Below, in pieces: positions 13,790-23,639 of a DNA stretch of 64,000 nt. Each line of letters starts with the position of its first letter. Position 1 is the stretch's first letter. A model generated the notes under the pieces. That model saw only the letters and a list, made by a program, of their open reading frames with translations, was not told the origin of the DNA and ran no database searches. Origin of the DNA: Theocolax elegans. Lineage: Eukaryota > Arthropoda > Insecta > Hymenoptera > Cerocephalidae. The stretch is from NCBI GenBank assembly GCA_026168455.1, contig CM047425.1, positions 24,793,058-24,857,057 on the forward strand, given 5' to 3'. A program made the translations under genes and the position numbers.

Positions 13790-15830
13790 TTTACCTCGCC
13801 AGTTGTCCTTTCATTCAGAGGCCTCCTCTGTAGCTCATGGGATGTCTCTCGAACTCACTTCTCCTTACCATTCAACCACAGCGACCTCTCACCTCACCGC
13901 ATCTATCATCGACACATTTAGTTCCCTCGCACCTCTTAAACTCATCATAATCAAGATCTCTCATAAACCATGGATCACCCCCACCATTAAGAGCTTCATT
14001 AAATCTCGTAATAATGCTTATAAGAGGTTTTAGTTGACTGGTCTGAACTCTGACTATCTAAATTACAAAGAATTGCGCAATCTTGTCAAAAACTCCATAA
14101 ATCCTACTAAATTTTATCATCTCAACAACAAACTTAAGGGTATTACAGAACCAACCTCACTATGGAAAGAGCTCAGCAAATTGGGACTGGCCTCAGAACC
14201 TAATCCATCTCCACTAAATATCTTCACTACAGTCCAATTAAATCACTTTGACACATCTTTTTCACATTCTGACTCACCTTTCACTTCCGCTTATTTTCAA
14301 GCAATCTTATAAAACCCTCATCTCATTAGTCCTTCATCCTCCTTCAATTTCACTCCACTGACACCTACTAAAATCCTAACAGACATCTCAAGAGCTAAAT
14401 CCAGGGTAATTGGATTCGACGGAGTCAGTCCCTATGCTAAAACTCTTGTCTCCCCCACCCCCAATCATACCTCACTTGACAGATCTGTTAAATCACCTTC
14501 TTTCATCAGGATTATACCCTGATTCTTGGAGAAAATCTATATTATTTCCCCTAGCCAAATCAATCGATGTCAAATCGCTGCGTCTGACACTAGTCCTATA
14601 GCGAAGCTCTGCGAAGTTTCTAAGATCCTGGAAAGATTAGTTCACGATCAACTCACACACTATCTAGAGACAAATGACCTAATCATTTCCAGACAAGTGG
14701 GCTTTCGCAGAGGCCCTATTATGTGCATTAGACGATATCATGGGAGCTATCGACCATAGGAAAATTTCCATCCTCGTCCTATTCGATTTGTCTAAGGCCT
14801 TTACTCAGTACCTCTCGGGTTTCTCTTAATCAAACTAAGAAAGATGGGATGTTTACATATGGTCATGTGCTGGTTCTTTTAATATCTAATAAACCGTTAC
14901 ATGCCGTGGCGGACGAAACTGGAACACTATCATACTGGCTCGGTACTTCCAGGGGTGTCCCTCATAGTAGCGTTCTTGGTCCGTTACTTTTTTCAATCTT
15001 TATAAATGATTTGCCGCTAATTCTGCAACACTCGAGCTATATGATCTTTGTGGACTACACCCAGATTTTACACTTCTTTTATACTACAGAATTTGATTTA
15101 GGCGTCCAGTGTATAAGTGAAGATGCAAACGTTGTAGCTGATTGAGCCAAAAACAATGACCTTCAATTAAATGTAAATAAAACTAAAGTGATCCTGGGTA
15201 GTCAGACCTATATCGGATGCATTATCCTAGATGCTGCCTTGAGGGTAAAAATATGAGATGAACTTCTTAACTACGAACCAGTTGTAAAATCCCTTGGTGT
15301 ATAGATCACATCCACTCTGGAATGGTCGAGGCAGGTGGCAGCAATCTCACAGAGAGTTCACAAGACACTTTTTTCACTTAAATATTATAGACATGTTTTT
15401 TCTCGACAATCGCTTAAGAGACTGGTCGAAGCCCTTATTTTTACATACTTGGACTACACTTGTGCGGTCTAGAATATGATGTTGATGTAACTAGGAATCT
15501 GAAACTTAGTCGACTATTAAATACATGTGTTAGATTTGTATGTGGCGACATACCTTAGAGGGCTCATGTAACTCCCTATCGGTTACGTCTGGGATGGCTG
15601 ACGGTCGAGTTCAGTAGCTGTCAATGTCTGTTCAAGGGCACCACTCCATTCGATATCATCTCTCACCATTCACCGCTCTATCTTCCACAACATTTCATCA
15701 TTCGTACCAATTACTCGCCATCCTCCCTCGTTATTAACTTACCTCCCACCTCACACAGAAGCTAAATCAATCATTCGTCATAACTACCACTTGCCTCATA
15801 TATCAGATTTGAATTTTTATACAGTTTTTT
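13790..15830 (+). pseudogene. second LINE relic (linker and reverse transcriptase), plus strand
   Basis: The plus strand carries a 5'-truncated non-LTR element that starts in the linker after the endonuclease (KPWITPTIKSFIKSRNNAYK; YKELRNLVKNSI; SLWKELSKLGLA). It continues through reverse-transcriptase motifs: VIGFDGVSP, KLCEVSKILERLVHDQL, QVGFRRG, FDLSKAF, then SRGVPHSSVLGPLLFSIFIN and the motif C region MIFVDYTQI, where the expected two catalytic aspartates are reduced to D-Y. In-frame stops and frameshifts are frequent. A C-terminal region (SLKYYRHVFSRQSLKRLVE; YLDYTCAV) follows. The base composition is richer in C than the surroundings. Clade assignment (jockey/CR1-like) is tentative. Confidence 0.82.
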
Positions 15831-15908
15831 TAATGGGACGTAGACGAATTAATTAAATGATATAATATTCGACTTTCATTTCTTATATTCTATTATATTG
15901 CATATATA

Positions 15909-15924
15909 CATATGGGATATTCCA
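15909..15924. repeat. 15-16 bp direct repeat, left copy
   Basis: CATATGGGATATTCCA here recurs almost exactly at 16516-16531, just inside the left inverted repeat of the adjacent element. The two copies bracket the retrocopy-like reading frame, so they could be a target-site duplication or two ends of related transposons. Confidence 0.5.
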
Positions 15925-15947
15925 TTTAAAAAAGCAGATCAGAAAAT

Positions 15948-16559
15948 ATGGGAGGTCCAGGTGACTATATCCAGAAATCCTGAAAGGTGATGGGCGCTCT
16001 AAAAAAGAGTGCAGCCATCTCCAATAATCGACCTAAAGAGAGTAATGAAACAACCTTCATACCGCCTGAAGTTGAGAAACTAATCACAAACCGTGCTGAG
16101 AGAAGGGCTGGTATGGCTGAACTATCTCAACGACGTGTATTGGTGAATCAATCTAAACTTAAAAGGCATAAAGCTTATCTACGCATTTTACATTTTATCG
16201 TCTATTTGACTTCGTTTATATATATCGCTCTAGCAATAGCGAACATGATTACTTTGGATCGCGTTCTGGGAGGGGCAGCAGATCCATATAACGTGACCGC
16301 TATTTATGGAGTGCTCGAGGTGACGAAGAATAAGGATGGAAGGATGTTATACAAAAGTAATGGCACTCTATCCATCGAAGACAGTGATACCTATGTAAGC
16401 TCAAAAACGTGGACGCGATGTTTTGTCATCGCCAGAGATCTTTTCGAAATGTTGTTTCCAGGGGTAACCTGTTTTGTTACGGGTATGATACGCACACATA
16501 TAAGAAGAAAAGATGAAATATGGGATATTCCACGTGAAGTGGTCCGATCAAAATTTTAA
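15948..16559 (+). pseudogene. retrocopy-like intronless frame of a membrane protein, 3' end replaced by a transposon repeat
   Basis: One frame runs from an ATG at 15948, hits TGA after 11 codons (MGGPGDYIQKS then stop), and continues in the same frame with an ATG at 15990 and 189 more codons to the stop ending at 16559. The protein is unlike transposon products. It has a basic, Arg-rich N-terminal part (ERRAGMAELSQRRVLVNQSK), one clear membrane segment (LRILHFIVYLTSFIYIALAI), a second hydrophobic segment near LFEMLFPGVTCFVTGMI, and possible N-glycosylation sites. Its last 13 or so codons lie inside the inverted repeat starting near 16517, so they are not ancestral. I do not recognise the family. 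An early in-frame stop, no introns, a foreign C-terminus and a transposon-rich setting point to a processed copy of a gene elsewhere. Expression from the second ATG remains possible. Confidence 0.6.
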
Positions 16560-17268
16560 AATGCACCAAATTTTGGGTACACACTGCAAATGTTTTTCAG
16601 AATACAGAAAAAAATGTTTAGGTACTGAAATCTATTTGCTCAAAAGTTATTCTAACCTCAAAAAATGAATTTTTCCATGTTTTTTCAACACCATCTGGGT
16701 TTACCGCTATTTAATTCAAAATCTATCAATTTTTACTATAGAACATTATATGTAACATTCGTTGCTAATTATGTCTAGAATTTATCCTTCTGGGTTAGAA
16801 TTTCTAATCTCAAGGTCAATGTTACATAACTACATGTCAATATTCAACTTAAAAAAGTGTAAGTGAGCCACAATTGATTTTTTTGTTCAGAGATCTAAAA
16901 GAAAGCTTGGAGCAATAACTTTCAAATGGTCTGTAGCATTTTTATGGCCTTTAATTCTGTAAAAAGTTATGATAATTTAAAGAAAGACAAAAATTTCACA
17001 AAAATGAACATGGTATTTCCCATTTAAATTTTAAAAAAAAATTCGTGTTTCTTAGTAAAAGTTGATAGATTTTGAATTAAATAGCGATTAACCCAGCTGG
17101 TGCTGAAAAAAGCTGGAAAAAGTTCACTTTTTGACGTTAGAATAACTTTTGAGCTAATAAATTCCGGTACCTAAAATTTTTTTTGTGTATTCTGAAAAAA
17201 ATTTGCAATGTGTACCCAAAACTTGGTGCATTTTAAAATTTTGATCGGACCACTTCACGTGGAATACC

Positions 17269-17276
<8 letters not shown>
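16517..17276. mobile_element. MITE/foldback element with about 240-bp inverted repeats
   Basis: The left arm (from TATGGGATATTCCACGTG near 16517 to about 16760) is matched in reverse complement by about 17030-17276 (ending CACGTGGAATACCCCATA). Matching landmarks include the GGTCCGATC segment, TTTTAAAATGCACC and AATCTATCAA. The middle, about 270 bases, has no coding signal. No transposase is encoded, so it is non-autonomous. The right end abuts an (AT)n run, which hides any TA-type target duplication. Confidence 0.75.

Positions 17277-17307
<31 letters not shown>
17272..17307. repeat. (AT)n microsatellite
   Basis: Uninterrupted AT dinucleotide run directly after the MITE. Confidence 0.9.
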
Positions 17308-17311
<4 letters not shown>

Positions 17312-17476
17312 TTAATTAATAATAATTATTCTATTAATTTTTATTATAAGTGATAGCATATTATTAATCTATTGCAAATTCGTATTAATTTAATGTATAT
17401 TATACTTTTGAATGAATCATTTTTTGCATAATTTTTTTTGTTTTAATTAATTAAAATAATAGGTATAAAACGTTTA

Positions 17477-17957
17477 TTTTAAATATTTTAACAATGGCCA
17501 TCCAGGCCGTGTGCCGCGACAATGATCGTTTCGCGCGGGCGGAAGTATCAGGAGTCAACCGGATCGAGATTCTCGCCTGCGGTTGACTTTACCCCGATCT
17601 CCGCTATTCGGGTACCGGCGTACCCGAATACACTCCCGAGGTCTCACACACACACACTCGGGGTAAAGGGGGGGAACGCGCGGTAATATAACCAGGACTT
17701 ACCGGGATGCGTCCCGTGGATGGCCCAGCCGATCCGTGTCCCTTAGTCCTCCTGGGCAACGGAGGACCGACGTCGGCTGCTGTGTCCAAAAGGCGGCCTT
17801 GTGCCGCGGCGAGTGTCTCGTGAACCGCGTTAACACTCACACACTCACTCCCGTCCTTTTGCGTACACCAATCCACTCGCGGCTCACTCACGAGGACGTT
17901 CCGGGTGACCGATGGCTCTGCGCCTCACGCGCCTTATTAGCCGTAACGTTATGTTAA
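17477..17957. other. GC-rich island of unknown nature
   Basis: About 480 bases are strikingly GC-rich against an AT-rich background, with abrupt edges. The island contains short (CA)n runs, a local stem (ATTCGGGTACCGGCGTACCCGAAT, about 17604-17630) and many CpGs. Open frames on both strands are short, overlapping and unlike known proteins. It could be a transposon fragment, for example LTR retrotransposon leader or rDNA-spacer-like DNA, or a regulatory island. I cannot assign it. Confidence 0.5.
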
Positions 17958-18062
17958 TTATATTTACATATTTAATACAATGACATTAATAAAGTAATAG
18001 AATTATATTTCCGAAAATAAAATTTATAAAAGTAAAAGAATAATAATAAAAATAAAATTATT

Positions 18063-20652
18063 AAAAAAATTGAAATTTCGTGAATTTATTGCTTGTTTAT
18101 ATTATAAATTATATGATAAAGGAATTTATTGATCTCCACAAGCCAAAGAAACATTCCTCACAACTCAAGTTAGGCGTACTGTATTAATACCAGCCACTAT
18201 AGAAACCTCACAGGATGAGTGTTTGAAAAAAGACTAAGACAAGCTAAGTCAAAAAATATATATTGTGACGTTGCACCGGCACGTCACTATTAATTATGCA
18301 TCCGGTTGGAATTAATTAATTATTGCCTCGACGGAACCGATTCCGGAGGCAAGTTATTCGCGAACCGGGAGAGAGGTTACTACGCACGTGTTGGCCATGT
18401 TGTCAGCTGCTGCGCGTGATCCTGCGCGCGCGTTGACTAGGTCGCCCTGCGTAGCTATACCCTCAGCGGCCCCTACCGTGTAATGGAGAACTCGCACGAG
18501 GGATTACCGGTAACCCAGACATCTCCTTCACGAGTAATGAACAAGGATAGTAATAGACAATGATAGCGATAGTTAAGACTTACTTTTATGTACAATGAAT
18601 ATTAAAGGCGCGATTACATGAACGTACGAGTTGATTTAGATAACTGTAATTGTTGGTATTGGCGATTTGATGATTATGATAATTTATTAGTGTTTAATAT
18701 TGCTTTATTTTATGATATTACTTATATATAAGATAACATTAATTTAATCGGGTTAATTAATATTAATTTCCAATTCGTTGGTTGGATTATTTGCAATTCG
18801 CGGTTGCGTGATTAATTGATAAATTGATCATCAGCGGCGCTGTAATTAATGACGCATGCTCATTAAAAATATTATGGAAGGATAGCCTACTGCAGTTCTC
18901 TTTTTATTCTTTTTATTATTAGTTGAGGAGTGGGGGAGGTTTCTGATACTGCAGTGTGGCGCTGATGGTGGAGGCTCGCTATTCACCTTTAAGTCGAGTC
19001 TGCAATTGCAGTTCGATGATAAATAATTTGTGACTTTGAAATTGCCGCTCGTGACGTCATTCTTTTTGCAAGGAAATAAATCCTTGGATTACCAATCACG
19101 AGGAATCAACCACCGTTGGAATTGAGGAGGGGAGGCTTGGGTTAGATAACAAAAGGGAAAATTTGCGCCTTTTTCAGGCAGTCGATTTCCTACCGGTCTA
19201 GTGGATACTTGATCCAAAGCAAGCTAATTGCTATTATTATTTTCTTTATTATTAATTATATTATTAATTTCCGATCGTCATGGTAAAGAGACAGGTGACT
19301 ATTTAATTAATTTTATATATATATCGGTATAGTATCTAGTCATCGACGTCTAATGCACTTAACATAATGTGCAATTCGTCGGTACTAGTTTGCCACATGG
19401 TTGAGCGGAAATTGCTCCCGGAGACGCGATCTCCAGCCACCATATTAATTATTCTAACCCAAGCCATACGTTCTTGTTCGGTGTTATCGATGTTGATATT
19501 TTTCATTTGATTTATAATATTTGTTATTTGATATTAATTGTATTACCGATTATTATGTAGTGAATTATTCATTGATAATGTAATAAACGTTAATTTCATG
19601 TATAACCGTTTAGTTAATTACAGTGCCAATATCCCCCTTGTTATCTCTCTCTACTATTAGTCCGGGATATTAATATTTAGTAATGTATATTTTTGCTCAC
19701 CGTTCTTTTGCTATATGAAACTAATCGTTAATAATAATTGTTTTAAATGTTTTATAAAAAGTAACATTACAATATAAAATTTAATTGATTGTAATATAAA
19801 ATTAATAAAAACTTAAAAAGACGAAAAAAAAAAATCAGAAAAGAAAAGAAAATTTATTGTATTTCGCCCTGAGTATACCTGGTGGGCTCATCAGTAGAGT
19901 CCAGGCATCTCGTCTCTAGATACAGATGACAGATGTAAAAATTTTTTTTTTTTGAAAATCAGCTCTATCCCGATGAGAAAGACATGGGGTATATATGCCC
20001 TACCGATAGCAAACTTTAATAAGTGCCATATATTAACAGGTAGCCCCCTAACGCACTTACATAGAACTAATGTCTTAATCGTCAGAATATTGTCACATAA
20101 GGCATTTTTGTGATCTAATGCCGTATAATTTGAAATTTCGTGAATTTATTGCTTGTTTATATTATAAGTTATATGATAAATGAATTTATTGATCTCCACA
20201 AGCCAAAGAAACATTCCTCACAACTCAAGTAAGGTGGACTGTATTAATACCAACCACTATAGAAACCTCACAGGATAAGTGTTTGAAAAAAGACTAAGAC
20301 AAATCAGTTTTCAAAAATTTTTATATCTTTCATCTGTATCTAGAGACGAGATGCCTGGACTCTACTGATGAGCCCACCAGGCATACTCAGGGCGAAACAC
20401 AATAAATTTTCTTTTCTTTTCTTATTTTTTTTCGTCTTTTTAAGTTTTTATTAATTTTATATTACAATCAATTAAATTTTATATATTTTTTTTGACTCAG
20501 CTTGTCTTAGTCTTTTTTCAAACACTCATCCTGTGAGGTTTCTATAGTGGCTGGTATTAATACAGTTCGCCTTACTTGAGTTGTGAGGAATGTTTCTTTG
20601 GCTTGTAGAGATCAATAAATTCATTTATCATATAACTTATTAAAAAAATTAT
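18063..20652. mobile_element. composite foldback element interrupted by an LTR-like insertion
   Basis: Five blocks define it. Block A (about 18078-18262) and block B (about 19772-19940) read in one direction. B' (about 20318-20485) and A' (about 20497-20645) are their reverse complements in mirrored order. A second copy of A in direct orientation (about 20131-20305) sits in the loop. Landmarks are CAAGCCAAAGAAACATTCCT in A and GGGCTCATCAGTAGAGTCCA in B. In B'-A' the two blocks are joined by AAATATATAAAATTT (reverse-complemented), whereas on the left that junction is split by the 18263-19771 insertion. No transposase is visible. Confidence 0.75.
18263..19771. mobile_element. probable solo LTR inserted in the foldback element, 5-bp TSD
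   Basis: The 1509-bp insertion begins TTGTGACG and ends ATTACA, close to the TG...CA pattern of LTRs. It is flanked by ATATA on both sides (18258-18262 and 19772-19776). The uninterrupted junction in the opposite arm at about 20486-20496 has only one ATATA, which supports a 5-bp target-site duplication. The first 300 bases are GC-rich and CpG-rich, as in many U3 regions. No gag or pol remains. The strand is given by the TG-to-CA reading and is not certain. Confidence 0.6.
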
Positions 20653-22630
20653 TTATTTTTTTAAACATATTTATAATTATAAAAATTTTAATTTTTTAAT
20701 ATTATCTCGAATTGGATTCGGTATATACTGTACCTTCAGTTTATTTTGAACCAATATGTCATGTGAAATTTGGGGTAATGTTCATATCTGTCCTATATAG
20801 ATATAAACAATTTTCAGATACATCTTATCGTTTAAATGTAAGTACAAAATTAAAAAAATGGCTCATGTGGACGGGTTGTTCGGTTAAAATCGATTTTTAC
20901 AACTATAAATGAAAATTAAAAATATTTAAAAAATGACCATAAATGTAACGTTTTTTAAGCCAAAAAAATGGTCAAGTTTCATAAAATACCCAGTAAATGC
21001 CCAATTAATGGCAAAATTAGAGTTTTATTTAATCTTCAAATGGTAAATTTTTACTAGGGATAATATCTATACTATCCATCAAATGGATAGTATATAGTTA
21101 TTATAAAAATGAAAAATAAAATTTTTGGTATTTATTTTAAATATATTATATTACTTTGCGTTGACCAATAATTATCAGAAATTGACACCCGTCTTCGTTT
21201 CTGGTTCAAATTGCTTTGCAAAAAGAAGTTATTGAAAATTACTGAAAGAAGTATAAGTCCTAATTAAGGTAAGCTTAAATAAAAAAAACAAATAAGTATA
21301 CGTTTTAAAAATAATCACAACCAAACGCATTGAAAAGCTTCGAGATTTTGTAAAAATGTACGAAAATAAAAAAATTAAAGCATATTTCATATAAAAAAAA
21401 TAATTTTTTAATTCTTTTTACTAATTTTATTGTAACTGAAAAATTATTTTTCTTACAAATATCTATAGAGCCTATTCAATTAAAAAAAATAACAAAATAT
21501 AAATTGTCTTAAATGCTTCTAATCTTTTACAACGTTTTATCGTGGTGCAAAGTCATTGGGTATTTTACCTAGTCTGACTGTTACATAAATTTCATGAAGT
21601 GTGACTGAAGAAGGTTAAACAATAGTCACTAATACAGATACGTAATAGTTTCAAATTAATTTCTTTCAATAAGTTTTTAATTCAATAATATTTAACCGAG
21701 TATATGTGTCATCTTTTTTCTTAGTGTATATGTACTTGTTTACTACTTATAAAAATATATTTTCTTTAACAACTTTGTATTAACCGCGTAAAATTACTTT
21801 TTTCAATTATGTGTGATAATATATTTTCTGATTCATCCTTGTATGTTAAAAAAATTACACAAATTTAAAACAAAATTTAGGATTTAAAGAGCGAAACCTG
21901 TCTTTGTTAGATAAAAAAAGTATTATTACATTTGGTAATCGTGTAAGAAACGACTATTAAAGTAAATCAAGTACTTTCACCAAAGCGGTGTCAATTGTTT
22001 ACAACTAAATCTTCAAAATAAACGTTGTATTTACTGTAATTATGTATATAAATTTACTATGTCTATACGTACATGAAATGTATATCCAAGAATATTAAAA
22101 TGATCGTAGTTATCGCGTATATAATTGTCTGACATTCTCTTCTTAATACTTGAATACACTTACCTTCATTTAGTCAATATAGTAGTAAAATTTTCTTTTT
22201 GATATACGTACATTTATTATACTTACATTTATGATAAGATTTTTCTGTTTACGCTCTAAAAAGGGATATACATGTATATAAACAATAATAAAGTATTTAT
22301 GTGAATAATTTTGAATAGAATAATTTATTAGCGATATTCGCTCTTAAAGGTTTTTTATTTAGAATATTTAATTATATTTTATTATTTCTGCATAACATAA
22401 GGATTATAAATATAAAACAATTCGACAACGTAAATAAATATGCAGAAAATGCGTATTTATTAAAACAATATACAATAACTAAATAATGTGTAATATTGAT
22501 AAATTAGAAAATAAGAGTAGGAGGTATAAAACAAACTAATACTAACTATAAATTTGTACATTAATAATCACGGCGCATCTTTGGATACTAAATGGAAGTT
22601 CTTAAACCTACGAGCAACTATTTGGCCAAC
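20653..22630. other. AT-rich intergenic DNA, no gene seen
   Basis: Only short, AT-driven open frames occur here. It should contain the 3' end of the minus-strand gene ending at 22638 on its right side. Confidence 0.5.
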
Positions 22631-22637
22631 TATCTCT

Positions 22638-23534
22638 TCAATAAAAGTCACCATAATTGTCATCATGCTGTTTCTTCCAATCATCGTGCTCCTTTTTATG
22701 ACGATGTTTTATTATTTTATAGATTGTATGTGTATGTTTAATATTTTTAACATGATAAGGAACATGGATGACAACTTTTTTTGACCTGAAAATATATATA
22801 ATTCATCTCTTTCAATGCCACAAGGTAGAAGTATTAATAAAAGGGATCGTTTACATTTTCACGGATTAGTATAGTGCTTTGTTCAAATAAAAACTGAAAA
22901 CAAACGCAGTTCGTAATTTTCTTCTATTGGATGACCAATTCGTTTTATCTTATTTAATTGATTATTCATTTATTAATGTTATTGTTATTATACGAATTAA
23001 TGCAATTAATGCAATTATTAAACGAATCTAATGCAACATATTTATAGACAGTAGATTATAACACTTTTATAACTACATTTTATATTTAAATACCTGTATC
23101 AATAGCTAATATGTTTAATTAAAATAAAAAACATAATACAAAATAAAATTTGAATAAGATGCACTGTTTTCGTTCGTAATGTGTATACAAGGATTTTATT
23201 TGCTTAAAGAAATTATAAAATGCGTTACAGTTTGAAGTGATTTTCGATAAGTATTGTTTGAAATAAGACAGCTTCTTAATTAATGTACTGAGAAAACGAC
23301 ACGAGAGACTCTACTTTTACTATCTATTATTCCCAAGAGCGTAAATAAAATAGTGATTTACTCACCCAGCATCAACTTCTCTTTGGAGTAACAGTATCAT
23401 CATCAACAACGTAAACACATACTAAAATGAAAAAAGTGTATCATCATGAACAACATAAGTATTATCAATATTTATGAATCCACTTACACCTCGGTTATAA
23501 ATGTGTATGCCCTTACCAAAATATTCTTGTTCAT
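22638..23534 (-). CDS. small secreted protein with N-terminal HVP motif (3 exons)
   Basis: On the minus strand exons 23517-23534, 23366-23421 and 22638-22785 join in frame (phase 0, then phase 2) into 73 residues. The first exon encodes MNKNIL and has a GTAAGG donor. The second supplies the hydrophobic core YVFTLLMMILLLQREVDA. The third starts GSKKVVIHVPYHVKNIKHTH and continues with TIYKIIKHRH, ending NYGDFY. Its motif aligns well with VIIHVPYKIHTIHHTIMKHI of the gene at 4028-5262, and the intron phases are the same, so this is the minimal member of the family: signal peptide, HVP motif and a short charged tail. Its exons are too short to stand out as long open frames. A TATA box lies at the expected distance upstream. 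The role is unknown; secretion is clear. Confidence 0.85.
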
Positions 23535-23623
23535 TTTTAATTAATTATTTGTAGATCGCCGTATTCACTGCGAGCGCAGGATTATCATAACAAAACTAAG
23601 ACTAGGTACGCTGAATCTAGCTT

Positions 23624-23632
23624 ATTTATATA
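23624..23632 (-). promoter_or_regulatory. TATA box of the 73-residue HVP gene
   Basis: TATATAAAT on the minus strand lies about 90 bases upstream of the ATG at 23534, implying a transcription start near 23595-23600 and a leader of about 65 bases. Confidence 0.65.
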
Positions 23633-23639
23633 CTCGGTC

